Shown in pieces: positions 34,159 to 42,894 of a stretch of DNA of 64,000 nucleotides. The stretch spans positions 124,001 to 188,000 of the forward strand of contig NZ_VZQZ01000004.1 in assembly GCF_008802365.1 (NCBI RefSeq). Reading direction: 5' to 3'. The notes below the pieces were generated by a model. That model was not told the origin of the DNA, did not search any database, and saw nothing but the letters and a program-made list of their open reading frames with translations. Numbering within the stretch: the stretch's first letter is position 1; every line of letters begins with the position of its first letter. The stretch comes from Oryzomonas japonica. GTDB lineage: Bacteria; Desulfobacterota; Desulfuromonadia; Geobacterales; Pseudopelobacteraceae. The position numbers were made by a program, and so were the translations under genes.

Positions 34159-34908
34159 TCACAGGGGCCATTGGGAAAGAACCTTCATGGAGTCGTGGTT
34201 GGTCAGGTCCAGATGGAGCGGCGTGACGGATACGTGCTTGCGGTTGACGGCATGGAAGTCGGTCCCCTCTTCGTCGTTGAATGCCGGCTCCACACTACCG
34301 ATCCAGTAGTATTTGCGCCCCCGGGGGTCGGTCTTGTCGATGATCGTGCCCACGAAGGAGCGTTTGCCTTGGCGGGTGATGAGGGTGGGCTGCATCTCTT
34401 CGGCCGGGCAGTTGGGGATGTTGACGTTGAGGAAGGTATCGGCCGGCAGGCCGTTGGCCGTGACCTGGCGGGCGATGCCCAGGGCCACCCGGGCGGCGTT
34501 GTCGAAGTGCCCTTGGCGTTCGAAGGCAAGGGTGGCCAGGGAGACGGCGATGGCCGGGATGCCCATGAGGTTGGCCTCCATGGCGGCCGCTACCGTGCCC
34601 GAATAGGTCACGTCGTCCCCCAGGTTGGCGCCGTGGTTGATGCCGGAGACCACCAGGTCGGGGCGATGGGGGAGCAGGCTGTGGATACCCATGTTGACGC
34701 AGTCGGTGGGGGTGCCGTCCACGGCGTAGAACCCCTTGCGCAGTTCGAAGACCCGCAGCGGCGCGTGCAGAGTGAGGGAGTGGCCGACGGCGCTCTGCTC
34801 ACGATCCGGGGCGACGACCGTCACGGTCCCCAGTTCGCCCAAGGCCGCAGCCAGGGCGATGATGCCGGGAGCGTTGATACCGTCGTCGTTTGTGACCATG
34901 ATGTGCAT
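34159..34908 (-). CDS. surE: 5'/3'-nucleotidase SurE
   Basis: 249 residues. A metal-dependent nucleotidase/exopolyphosphatase linked to stationary-phase survival. The N-terminal metal motif is MVTNDDGINAPGI; further ligands are in SGINHGANLGDDVTYSGTV. The start is ATG 34908, preceded by AGGAT; an in-frame ATG 20 codons upstream lacks support. It is the first gene of the surE-pcm-rpoS block. Confidence 0.95.
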   Translation of the reverse strand: MHIMVTNDDGINAPGIIALAAALGELGTVTVVAPDREQSAVGHSLTLHAPLRVFELRKGFYAVDGTPTDCVNMGIHSLLPHRPDLVVSGINHGANLGDDVTYSGTVAAAMEANLMGIPAIAVSLATLAFERQGHFDNAARVALGIARQVTANGLPADTFLNVNIPNCPAEEMQPTLITRQGKRSFVGTIIDKTDPRGRKYYWIGSVEPAFNDEEGTDFHAVNRKHVSVTPLHLDLTNHDSMKVLSQWPL

Positions 34909-35003
34909 GGAATAGATCCTGTGTGGCGTGTTGCGAGACCAAATAGTTATCGCACAGAAACGGGGCATAAATCAAGGTGTGGATTGCCCGCGCCGGAAGC
35001 CGC

Positions 35004-35177
35004 GCCTGAACCGGTGACGCCCTCGCGGCTTCGTTCGCTCCCATGCCTCTGTCCTGCGTGGTCGGCCATATCTCTTCCAGGGCGGAGGACGAACAGCACG
35101 GGAGATATTGCCATTCATGGGCGACGTTTGACCCCGGCATGTCGCTCGCTTCGCCGTTCGGGCGCCACGGGTTCAGG
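35004..35177. repeat. MITE-like repeat family B, copy 1
   Basis: 174 bp with inverted ends GCCTGAACCGGTGACGCC and GGCGCCACGGGTTCAGGC (two mismatches). The interior shares CTCGCGGCT, ATGCCTCTGTCC, GGCGGAGGAC, CATGGGCG and ACCCCGGCATGTCGCTCG with copy 2. Same orientation as copy 2, upstream of the oxidoreductase gene. No ORF. The rest of the 34909-35299 gap shows nothing else. Confidence 0.85.
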
Positions 35178-35299
35178 CCTGCCGTGACGAACCCGGTCCA
35201 CGTTTTTGTGTTTACAAAATAATCCTAACTGGGTACATTCGGAAGCAAACATGGTTTTGAAGGATGGGACATCCATACGCATATCGGGAGGTTAGGGCT

Positions 35300-36286
35300 A
35301 TGAAAGCGGTTTTGATGGAAGGTTTCGGCGGTGTGGAGGTGCTCAAGGTGGGCGAGGTGGAACGCCCGGTCCCGGGCGAGGGGCAGGTGCTGATCAAGGT
35401 GCATGCCACCAGCATCAACCGTCCCGACCTGGTGCAGCGCGAGGGGAAATATCCGCCGCCGCCGGGGGATTCGGAAATTCTGGGCCTGGAGGTCGCAGGC
35501 ACGGTGGAGGAGTTGGGAACGGGCGTCACCGGCTGGCAGAAGGGGCAGCGGGTCGTGTCCCTGGTGGGCGGGGGCGGATATGCCGAGTACGCCGTGGCCT
35601 ATGCCTGCCACCTGATGCCCATCCCGGAGTCCATGTCCTTCGAGGAGGCGGCCTGCATCTGCGAGTCCTACATCACCGCGTTTCTGAACGTCTTCATGAT
35701 CGGCGAGTTCCAGGACCGGCAGACCGCCATCCTGCACGGCGGGGGCGGCGGCGTCAACACGGCGGCCATCCAGCTCTGCCGGGCCCTTGCCCCGGCCAGC
35801 AAGCTGATCGTGACCGCATCGCCGGAGAAGATGGAGCGGGTGCGTCAGGTGGGCGCGGATTTCCTGATCAATTTCCGGGAGACCCCGGATTTTACCGAGG
35901 TGGTGAAGGAGTACACCAACAAGAAGGGTGTGGACCTGATCCTGGACCACGTGGGGGCCAAGTACCTGGCGCCCAACATGAACTCCCTGGCCTACAAGGG
36001 GCGTCTGGTGATCATCGGGGTGGTCAGCGGCATCAAGGCCGAGCTCAACCTGGCCCTGATGATGGTGAAGCGGCAGCAGATCATCGGTTCGGTGCTCCGG
36101 TCTAGGCCGGTTGCGGAAAAGGGGGAGATCGTGGCCGAGTTCACCCGCCGTGCCCTGCCAAAGTTCGCCGACCGCACCATTGTGCCGATCATCGAGAAGG
36201 TCTTCACCATCGACCAAGTGGTGGATGCCCACCGCATGATGGAAGAGGACAAGCACTTCGGCAAGATCGTACTGAAGATCCAGTAG
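35300..36286 (+). CDS. Zinc-independent quinone oxidoreductase (MDR superfamily, QOR-like)
   Basis: 328 residues. Medium-chain dehydrogenase/reductase fold: an N-terminal GroES-like domain (MKAVLMEGFGGVEVLKVGEV, INRPDLVQREGKYPPPPG) and a C-terminal Rossmann domain (ILHGGGGGVNTAAIQLCRA). The catalytic-zinc ligands of alcohol dehydrogenases are absent, as in NADPH:quinone reductases of the TED2/PIG3 type. ATG 35300 has GGGAGG upstream. It is flanked on both sides by same-orientation copies of a MITE-like repeat. Substrate unknown. Confidence 0.88.
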   Translation: MKAVLMEGFGGVEVLKVGEVERPVPGEGQVLIKVHATSINRPDLVQREGKYPPPPGDSEILGLEVAGTVEELGTGVTGWQKGQRVVSLVGGGGYAEYAVAYACHLMPIPESMSFEEAACICESYITAFLNVFMIGEFQDRQTAILHGGGGGVNTAAIQLCRALAPASKLIVTASPEKMERVRQVGADFLINFRETPDFTEVVKEYTNKKGVDLILDHVGAKYLAPNMNSLAYKGRLVIIGVVSGIKAELNLALMMVKRQQIIGSVLRSRPVAEKGEIVAEFTRRALPKFADRTIVPIIEKVFTIDQVVDAHRMMEEDKHFGKIVLKIQ

Positions 36287-36293
36287 CGCCGTT

Positions 36294-36471
36294 GGCCTGA
36301 ATCCGTGGCGCCCTCGCGGCTCCTCTCGCTCGTATGCCTCTGTCCTGGCGTTGTCGGCCGCATCTGCTCCCCGGCGGAGGACCCACGACACTGGCTGGTT
36401 GGTATTTCATGGGCGGCGATGGACCCCGGCATGTCGCTCGATCCGCCGTTCAGGCGCCAGGGATTCAGGCC
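36294..36471. repeat. MITE-like repeat family B, copy 2
   Basis: 178 bp bounded by GGCCTGAATCCGTGGCGCC and GGCGCCAGGGATTCAGGCC (one mismatch from perfect inverted repeats). It starts 8 bases past the oxidoreductase stop codon. Confidence 0.88.
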
Positions 36472-36515
36472 AACAGCCCTTTTTATTTTTCAAAGGATGT
36501 GGTACCTCATTGCCT

Positions 36516-37049
36516 ATGGATGATCTCTTACACAACTACCGCCAATTGATCGCGCGCATCGACGCCCTCTGCCGCGGCATCGTGGACGCCCTGGGGGAGC
36601 AGATCACCTGCTCCGAGGGGTGTAGCGACTGCTGCACGTCCATCAACCTCTTTCCGGTGGAGGCGGCCTCGCTGGCCGCGGCCCTGGAAGCGCTGCCCGA
36701 GGAGGAGGCGGAGGAGATCCGACGCTACGTGGCCGAACACGCGGAGGATGAGCGGTGCCCGCTGCTCCGCAATCACCGCTGCCTGCTGTACGCCGCCCGT
36801 CCGGTGGTCTGCCGCACCCACGGCCTCCCCATTATCTACGGCACGGGGCAGGAGCGGCGCATCGACTACTGCCCCCTCAATCTGACCGAGAGCGAATCGC
36901 TCCCCGGTTCCGTGATCATCGACCTGGATAACCTCAACTCGCTCCTGGTGGCGGTCAATGCGCTCTTCCTGTCCCAGTCCGACTCCCTGGATACGCCCGA
37001 ACGGCTCACCATCGTCGAGGCGCTCTTGAAACGCACCGATCCCCGTTGA
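36516..37049 (+). CDS. YkgJ-family cysteine cluster protein
   Basis: 177 residues. The YkgJ/UPF0153 zinc- or iron-chelating cysteine pattern is clear: ITCSEGCSDCCTS near residue 25, then CPLLRNHRCLLYAARPVVCR and DYCPLN. Members bind metal and their role is unsettled. The start at 36516 has AAAGGATG; earlier in-frame codons run through repeat DNA and are rejected. It converges on the PAS-type gene with 6 bases between stops. Confidence 0.85.
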   Translation: MDDLLHNYRQLIARIDALCRGIVDALGEQITCSEGCSDCCTSINLFPVEAASLAAALEALPEEEAEEIRRYVAEHAEDERCPLLRNHRCLLYAARPVVCRTHGLPIIYGTGQERRIDYCPLNLTESESLPGSVIIDLDNLNSLLVAVNALFLSQSDSLDTPERLTIVEALLKRTDPR

Positions 37050-37055
37050 CCTGTT

Positions 37056-37688
37056 TTACACCTTTGCCGGGTAATAGTAACTCATGCACAGGTCGCACAG
37101 GCCGTGGCTGGTCCGCTCCGGCGGCTGGCTGACCCACGCGGGAATCCAGTCCCAGCGGCCTTCGAGTTGCTGGTGCCTGATGCGGCGGCAGGCGGCGCAC
37201 TGGATGACCAACTCGTGTTCGTTGTGGTAGGGGACCGAACCGGCGCCCGGTTCCACCGGCACGGTGCCCCGGACCGCGTGGGGCATCTCCACCACCAGGG
37301 AGTTGGCAATCAACAGGCCCTGGCCCCCCTCCAGCCGAAAGAGGAGCATGGCGAATTTCCGGTAGACTTCGGCGCTTGAACACTCGTACTCGTGGCTGAT
37401 GCTGTAGGGGCGGGCCGTTACGGTGGTAATGGCCCTGGTGAAAAGTTCGCGGTAGAAGGGGCGCAACTCCGGGGTGGTGACATCCAGCACCGACCTGCCG
37501 AGGCACTCCGGGGACATGAGCCATGGGGCGCCGCCGTTTTCCCGGGCAAAGCGCACCCACCCCTCGTTGAAGTACGCCAGCCTGAAATCGGGCCAAATCC
37601 CGTAGATGATCTCGGTGCCGTCCCCCTGCCATCCTGTTTCCATGAAATCCAACAGCCGGTCGAAACCGGGGGCGCATACGCCGTTCAT
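37056..37688 (-). CDS. PAS-like protein with C-terminal CxxC zinc-ribbon motif
   Basis: 210 residues. The first 130 look like a PAS sensory domain (YGIWPDFRLAYFNEGWVRFA, PECLGRSVLDVTTPELRPFY). The C-terminus has CAACRRIRHQQLEGRWDWIP and HGLCDLCMSYYYP. This is the CxxC-(K/R)KIR ... HG-x-C-xx-C module often found after PAS domains in sensor proteins, but no kinase, GGDEF or HTH follows, so it is a stand-alone sensor or adaptor. The start is ATG 37688, preceded by AGGCAGGA. Confidence 0.7.
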   Translation of the reverse strand: MNGVCAPGFDRLLDFMETGWQGDGTEIIYGIWPDFRLAYFNEGWVRFARENGGAPWLMSPECLGRSVLDVTTPELRPFYRELFTRAITTVTARPYSISHEYECSSAEVYRKFAMLLFRLEGGQGLLIANSLVVEMPHAVRGTVPVEPGAGSVPYHNEHELVIQCAACRRIRHQQLEGRWDWIPAWVSQPPERTSHGLCDLCMSYYYPAKV

Positions 37689-37817
37689 GCCGTCCTGCCT
37701 TTCCGGCGTATCGCCGATAAGTGCTGATTTATCATCAATAATGGTGTACAAACGACAGGCTGTCAAGCGGCCGCGCCCCTTTCGGCGGCAATTGCCAATC
37801 TCAACCAAGGATACCTT

Positions 37818-38999
37818 ATGATTCGCATTGTTTTGAATAAGAACGAGGACAAACGCATCAAGTCCGGCCACCCCTGGGTGTTCAGCAACGAGATCCGCGA
37901 GGTGTCCGACAAGGGCGCGGCCCCCGGCGCTGCGGCGGAACTGTACGACGCCGGCGGCGGTTTCATCGGCTGCGGCCATTACAACTCCCGCTCCCTCATC
38001 GCCTTCCGCCTTCTCTCGCGCCGGCAGGCGGACCTGGACCAGCCCGAATTCTACGAACAGCGCGTGGCCGCCGCCCTGGCCCACCGCCGGGCTCTCTACC
38101 CCGGGATGGCCACCTTCCGTGCCGTGTACGGGGAGAGCGATTTCCTCCCCGGCCTGGTGGTGGACAAATACGGCGACCACCTGTCGGTGCAGTTCCTCTC
38201 CGCCGGCATGGACGTGCGCCGGGAACTGGTAGTGGAAGCGCTGCAGCGGGTCTTTGCCCCGGCCGGGATTATCGCCAGAAACGACGTGGGGGTGCGGCAG
38301 CTTGAAGGGCTGGAGGAACGGGTGGAACTGCTGGCGGGGGAGATCCCCGACCTGGTGGAGATGGAGGAGAACGGCCTCCGCTTCCAGGTGAACCTGCGGG
38401 AGGGGCAGAAGACCGGCGGCTTCCTGGACCAGAAGGAGAACCACCTGCTGCTCAAGGGTATCAGCGCAGGGAAGGCGGTGCTGGACTGCTTCTGCTACAC
38501 CGGGAGCTGGGCCGTGCATGCCGCCTCCTTCGGCGCGGCGTCGGCCTTGGGGATCGATATCTCGGCCCGGGCCGTGGCCCAGGCCGCCCGCAACGCGGAG
38601 CTGAACGGACTGACCGGCCGGGCGACCTTTGAGGAGTGCGACGCCTTCGAACGCCTCCGCTCCCTGCACCACGAGGGGCGGCGTTTCGGGGTGGTGGTCA
38701 TGGACCCGCCCGCCTTTGTGAAGAGCCGCAAGAACATCGCCGAGGCCACCAAGGGGTATCTCACCGTCAACCGCCGCGCCCTGGAGTTGCTGGAACCGGG
38801 CGGCTACCTGATCACCTGCTCCTGCTCCTTCCACATGGGGAGGGAGCCGTTCCGCGACCTGCTGACCCAGGCCGCCCGCCTGGCCAAACGCGAGGTGCGC
38901 CTGGTCTCGGCCCGCGCCCAGGCCCCGGACCACCCGGTTCTGCTCTCCTTCCCGGAGTCGGAGTACCTCAAGTGTTTCGTGTTGCAGGCGGTGGGGTAG
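37818..38999 (+). CDS. Class I SAM-dependent rRNA methyltransferase (RlmI-like, PUA + Rossmann)
   Basis: 393 residues. An N-terminal PUA RNA-binding domain (LNKNEDKRIKSGHPWVFSNE), a central linker with VNLREGQKTGGFLDQ, and a C-terminal Rossmann methyltransferase with motif I VLDCFCYTGSWAVHAA and motif IV VVMDPPAFVKSRKN. This layout is that of RlmI/YccW, which makes m5C1962 in 23S rRNA. Exact target cannot be told from RlmI paralogues. It diverges from the PAS gene. Confidence 0.9.
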   Translation: MIRIVLNKNEDKRIKSGHPWVFSNEIREVSDKGAAPGAAAELYDAGGGFIGCGHYNSRSLIAFRLLSRRQADLDQPEFYEQRVAAALAHRRALYPGMATFRAVYGESDFLPGLVVDKYGDHLSVQFLSAGMDVRRELVVEALQRVFAPAGIIARNDVGVRQLEGLEERVELLAGEIPDLVEMEENGLRFQVNLREGQKTGGFLDQKENHLLLKGISAGKAVLDCFCYTGSWAVHAASFGAASALGIDISARAVAQAARNAELNGLTGRATFEECDAFERLRSLHHEGRRFGVVVMDPPAFVKSRKNIAEATKGYLTVNRRALELLEPGGYLITCSCSFHMGREPFRDLLTQAARLAKREVRLVSARAQAPDHPVLLSFPESEYLKCFVLQAVG

Positions 39000-39035
39000 G
39001 GGATGTTTTTGACGAGATATTTGAGAGGTGACAGT

Positions 39036-39341
39036 ATGACAAAGCGCGATTTTCCACCTATCCATCCCGGTGAAATCCTATTGGCGGAGTTTTTGGAGCC
39101 CCTGGGGGTCAGTCAGTACCGGTTGGCCAAAGACATCAGCGTGACCCCGTGTCGCATCAATGAAATCGTCCATGGCAGGCGGGCAATAACCGCCGACACC
39201 GCGCTCCGCTTGGGACGCTTTTTCAACATGGAGGCGCAATTTTGGCTGAATCTCCAGACGCATTATGACATGGAAGTGGCGTTGGAAGCTTTGGAGGACA
39301 GGCTTGATAAAGAGGTGCATTCACTTCCGCTTGCGGCGTAG
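39036..39341 (+). CDS. HigA-type antitoxin (XRE family), apparently orphan
   Basis: 101 residues. The N-terminal IHPGEILLAEFLEPLGVSQY and the HTH VTPCRINEIVHGRRAITADT followed by LRLGRFFNMEAQFWLNLQ are textbook VapI/HigA. HigA represses its own operon and neutralises the HigB ribosome-dependent mRNase. Here no higB lies upstream (the rRNA methylase stop is 37 bases away) or downstream (the next gene is antisense). The start at 39036 has GAGAGGTG. Confidence 0.88.
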   Translation: MTKRDFPPIHPGEILLAEFLEPLGVSQYRLAKDISVTPCRINEIVHGRRAITADTALRLGRFFNMEAQFWLNLQTHYDMEVALEALEDRLDKEVHSLPLAA

Positions 39342-39349
39342 ATGCAAAA

Positions 39350-39730
39350 TCACACATGAATCAACCGCCCCCCGCCGAATGACCAGTTTCCCCACGTTGT
39401 TTCCTTGAAGCAGACCATCACATTCTCCGGGTGTACCCTGGCATGTTCCAGGCTTGCCATCAGTTCGGCAAGGAGCTTCTTCTTCACCTTCACGCTGCGC
39501 CCCACGGACCAGAGGATTTCGATGAGGACGAAGTCGTCGTTGCGCTCGGTTTTCAGATCGGGATAGCTCGGGTCAAAGAGGAAATCCTCCGCGTCCAGTT
39601 CCAGAACCCGCTGGAACCGGTCCGATTCAGGAACGCCCGAGGAAACGAGCGCGGCGTGGACCAGGTCGAGCACCGTTGATTTGAACTCGCTGGATTTGGG
39701 TTTGCGGACGGTGAGGGTGACGAGAGGCAT
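39350..39730 (-). CDS. Tautomerase-superfamily protein
   Basis: 126 residues. The start at 39730 (AAAGGAG site) gives MPLVTLTVRKPKSSEFK, which places Pro at position 2, the catalytic base of tautomerases after Met removal. The remainder (LVSSGVPESDRFQRVLELD, ENVMVCFKETTWGNWSFGGG) fits the long tautomerase_2-type monomer formed of two beta-alpha-beta units. An ORF extension of 33 codons upstream is rejected because it would bury Pro2. Substrate unknown. Confidence 0.82.
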   Translation of the reverse strand: MPLVTLTVRKPKSSEFKSTVLDLVHAALVSSGVPESDRFQRVLELDAEDFLFDPSYPDLKTERNDDFVLIEILWSVGRSVKVKKKLLAELMASLEHARVHPENVMVCFKETTWGNWSFGGGRLIHV

Positions 39731-39782
39731 GGGGAGCTCCTTTGGGGATTTCAACCGATTTTGGCCATTTACACAATCTTTT

Positions 39783-40088
39783 TTACAGGCTCCTTTTTTT
39801 GCGTTTTTTTCTTGGATTGCAAACTTCAAATGATCTCATCGGCTGTCCCGAAAAGAGCCGTTGCCCCAATCCTGGCAAAACAGGAAGCCCCCAAGCCAAT
39901 AAACATACTCCTGTTGTAATTCCCATCGCTTGTAAGTAGCCTTCGATTATATGTTTTTTCTCTTCTATAGCATTAGGTGGCTTTTTATTAGCCTGTTTGT
40001 ATTGATCATATGCTCCATACGTCACCACACTAACCGCCAGTATCCATACGACAATTGCGAATGCCTGTAATTTAGACTTGAAAATCAT
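39783..40088 (-). CDS. Small hypothetical membrane protein
   Basis: 101 residues with two membrane segments (FAIVVWILAVSVVTYGAY and AMGITTGVCLLAWGLPVLPG) and a very basic C-terminus (PRKKRKKRSL). No family recognised. AT-rich relative to neighbours. It lies 52 bases upstream of the tautomerase gene on the same strand. Confidence 0.5.
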   Translation of the reverse strand: MIFKSKLQAFAIVVWILAVSVVTYGAYDQYKQANKKPPNAIEEKKHIIEGYLQAMGITTGVCLLAWGLPVLPGLGQRLFSGQPMRSFEVCNPRKKRKKRSL

Positions 40089-40394
40089 TATTCATCTCTT
40101 TTTTGGCATAACCGGTAATTAGACTACCCATAATCCACAGTATATCATGGACGGTGTTCACTAAATGACCATCCCCGCCTTAGATATGACCATGTTACAT
40201 TGATTACTCGACAAGCCACTCTGGAACCATATACCGCTTTCTATCGAAAGAGTATATCGCAATTATTAGAGCCGCCACGAACAATTTATCCTGTCTGAGC
40301 CATCGACGCACCACCCGCTTTGGCAACCTATCCCCACATACCGGCTTGCACTCCAGTCAATGGTCGTATAACCTTATTTACAAGGAGATCATCC
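40089..40394. other. Intergenic region upstream of threonine aldolase
   Basis: AT-rich, without an ORF or repeat. TTGCAC and TATAAC (about 40346-40371) are a possible but closely spaced -35/-10 pair for the aldolase gene. Confidence 0.35.
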
Positions 40395-41426
40395 ATGACC
40401 GGACATATCATCGACCTGCGTAGCGACACCGTGACCCGGCCCGGGCCTGGGATGCGGGCCGCCATGATGGATGCGCAGGTGGGGGACGACGTGTGGGGGG
40501 ACGACCCCACGGTCAACAGGCTACAAGACGTGGTGGCGGAACGGAGCGGCAAGGAGGCGGCCCTGTTTCTGCCCAGCGGCACCCAGAGCAACCTGGCGGC
40601 GTTGATGGCCCATTGTGAACGGGGCGACGAGTATATCGTGGGCCAGGTGGCCCATACCTACAAATACGAGGGGGGCGGCGCGGCGGTGCTCGGCTCCATC
40701 GTGCCCCAGCCCATCGAGAACGCGGCCGACGGCACCCTGCCGCTGGACAAGGTGGCGGCGGCCATCAAACATCACGGTCCCGGTATGGGGGTGCACTTTG
40801 CCCGCACCCGGCTTCTGGCGTTGGAGGACACCTTCAACGGCCAGGTGCTCCCGGCGGATTATATACGCGAAGCCGCTGCCCTGGCCCGTGACCGTGGCCT
40901 TGCTATCCACCTGGACGGGGCGCGGGTCTGCAATGCCGCGGTGGCCCGGCATGAAACCCTGGCCCAGGCGTGCGCGCCCTTCGATTCCGTATCCATCTGC
41001 TTTTCCAAGGGGCTGGGGGCGCCGGTGGGATCGGTGCTGGTCGGCTCGCGCGGCTTCATCGAGCGCGCCCACCGCTGGCGCAAGGTACTGGGGGGCGGCA
41101 TGCGCCAGGCCGGTTTTCTGGCCGCGGCATGCCTGTACGCCCTGGACTATCACTTCGACCGGCTGGCCCAGGACCACGCCAATGCCGAGCATCTGGCCAG
41201 GGGGCTCGGGGCCGTCGACCAGGTCACGGTAACGGGGCAGGACACCAACATGGTGTTCGCCCGGTTCCCGGAAGAGGCGTGCGCGCCGTTGCAGGCATAC
41301 CTGGCCGAGCGAGGGATACTGGTGCAGGTGACCCCCACGACCCGCCTGGTCACCCACCTGGATGTGACGGTAACGGACATGGACGCCCTTGTCCGTGCCG
41401 TGAAGCAGTATTTCAGCCGGGGGTGA
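40395..41426 (+). CDS. ltaE: Low-specificity L-threonine aldolase
   Basis: 343 residues. A PLP enzyme (fold type I) cleaving L-threonine/allo-threonine to glycine and acetaldehyde. The N-terminus IIDLRSDTVTRPGPGMRAAM and the AEVGDDVWG-like VGDDVWGDDPTVNRL are diagnostic. The Schiff-base Lys is in SICFSKGLGAPVGSVLVG, and HLDGARVCNA binds the cofactor. Start 40395 has AAGGAGAT 6 bases upstream; an in-frame upstream ORF extension is rejected. Confidence 0.95.
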   Translation: MTGHIIDLRSDTVTRPGPGMRAAMMDAQVGDDVWGDDPTVNRLQDVVAERSGKEAALFLPSGTQSNLAALMAHCERGDEYIVGQVAHTYKYEGGGAAVLGSIVPQPIENAADGTLPLDKVAAAIKHHGPGMGVHFARTRLLALEDTFNGQVLPADYIREAAALARDRGLAIHLDGARVCNAAVARHETLAQACAPFDSVSICFSKGLGAPVGSVLVGSRGFIERAHRWRKVLGGGMRQAGFLAAACLYALDYHFDRLAQDHANAEHLARGLGAVDQVTVTGQDTNMVFARFPEEACAPLQAYLAERGILVQVTPTTRLVTHLDVTVTDMDALVRAVKQYFSRG

Positions 41427-41541
41427 TCGCTCGTCTTGGCTGCTTTCCGGCAGCTGATAGAAAGGATATCGCCATGATAAAGGGGAGTGAAAAACGCCGG
41501 GGGGATACCCCCGGCGACCGGCGCAAGCCGACCCAGACCGT

Positions 41542-42894
41542 ATGCGAAGGACCGTTCTGCCCGTGATGGAAACGGACGGACATACCCTGCACACCATCTT
41601 CAAGGCCGCCCTGGGGGCGGTGGAGCCGGGTGCGGCCCTAGCCCCGCACCTGGATCGGGTGGGGGAGCGCCTGCGCAACGAGGGGCTCCAACGCCTCGTG
41701 GTGGCCGGTTTCGGCAAGGCGGCCATCCCCATGGCCCTGGCCGCCCAGGAACGGTTGGGGGACCTCATCTCCTCCGGGCTGGTGATCGCCCCCCACGGCA
41801 CTCCTCCCCTTAAAAAAGGGGAACTGGAAACCATGGAGGTCGCCTTCGCCGGCCATCCCCACCCGGACAGCGCCGGGGAGGCGGCGGCCCGGCGCATCAT
41901 GGCCCAGGCCCACACCTGCGGCGAGCGCGACCTGCTCCTCCTTTTGATCTCCGGCGGCGGCTCGGCCCTGCTGGCGGCCCCGGCCGAGGGGATCACCCTG
42001 GAGGAGAAGCGGACCACGGCCCAGCTCCTCATGGCGGCAGGGGCCGATATCTTTGAGTTGAACTGCGTGCGCAAGCACCTCTCCGCCGTCAAGGGGGGGC
42101 AGTTGGCCCGCCTGGCCTTCCCGGCCCGGGTCATGGCCCTCATGATCTCGGACGTGCCGGGGGACCGATTGGACGTGATCGCCTCCGGCCCGGCCGTGGC
42201 CGACCCGACCACCTTTGGCGATGCCCTGGGGGTGTTGGAACGCTTCGGCCTCACGGCCCGGGTGCCCCCGGCCGTCCGCCTGCGCCTGGAGCAGGGGAAC
42301 GCCGGGATGGTGGCCGAGACCCCCAAGCCGGGTGACCCACTCTTTGACCGGGTGGAGAGTGTTATCGCGGCGCGCAACCGGGACGCCCTCTCCGCTGCCG
42401 CCGGGACCGCCCAGGCCCTGGGGTTGGAGGTGAACATTTCGGAAGAGATCGTGGCCGGTGAGGCGCGGGAGGCGGGCCGGCGACTGGCCCACGAGGCGCT
42501 GCGCTGCCGGGCGAACCTGCCGGCGAGGCAGCGGGTCTGCCTGGTGAGCGGCGGCGAGACCACGGTCACGGTGCGGGGAACGGGCAGGGGAGGGCGCAAT
42601 CAAGAGCTGGCCCTGGCCTTTGCCCTGGAGGTCGCCGGTACGCCGGGCATCACCCTCCTGTCCGCCGGTACGGACGGCATCGACGGGCCGACCGACGCGG
42701 CCGGGGCGATCGTGGATGGTGATACCGTCCCCCTGGCCCGGCGGGCGGGTCTGGACCCCGTGGCCAGCCTTGCGGACAACGACGCCTACCCGTTGCTGGA
42801 TGCCTGCGGCGCACTGCTGAAATGCGGGCCGACCGGGACCAATGTGATGGATCTGCAACTGGTTCTCATCACCGCCGGGAGCGTGACGCCATGA
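41542..42894 (+). CDS. Glycerate 2-kinase (MOFRL family)
   Basis: 450 residues. Two-domain glycerate kinase type II: an N-terminal DUF4147 domain (VVAGFGKAAIPMALAAQERL, LLLISGGGSALLAAPAEG) and a C-terminal MOFRL domain (VCLVSGGETTVTVRGTGRGG, LLSAGTDGIDGPTDAAGAIV). It phosphorylates glycerate to 2-phosphoglycerate. Older names include hydroxypyruvate reductase TtuD. The start is either 41542 or an ATG eight codons later; neither has a strong site. The stop overlaps the phosphatase start (ATGA), making an operon, perhaps tied to serine/glycine metabolism with ltaE. Confidence 0.92.
   Translation: MRRTVLPVMETDGHTLHTIFKAALGAVEPGAALAPHLDRVGERLRNEGLQRLVVAGFGKAAIPMALAAQERLGDLISSGLVIAPHGTPPLKKGELETMEVAFAGHPHPDSAGEAAARRIMAQAHTCGERDLLLLLISGGGSALLAAPAEGITLEEKRTTAQLLMAAGADIFELNCVRKHLSAVKGGQLARLAFPARVMALMISDVPGDRLDVIASGPAVADPTTFGDALGVLERFGLTARVPPAVRLRLEQGNAGMVAETPKPGDPLFDRVESVIAARNRDALSAAAGTAQALGLEVNISEEIVAGEAREAGRRLAHEALRCRANLPARQRVCLVSGGETTVTVRGTGRGGRNQELALAFALEVAGTPGITLLSAGTDGIDGPTDAAGAIVDGDTVPLARRAGLDPVASLADNDAYPLLDACGALLKCGPTGTNVMDLQLVLITAGSVTP

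Noticed and set aside
37689-39065. Long minus-strand extension of the PAS-like gene to 39065
   Set aside because: The extension lies antisense to the RlmI-like gene and reads as low-complexity; the true start is ATG 37688 with a ribosome site.
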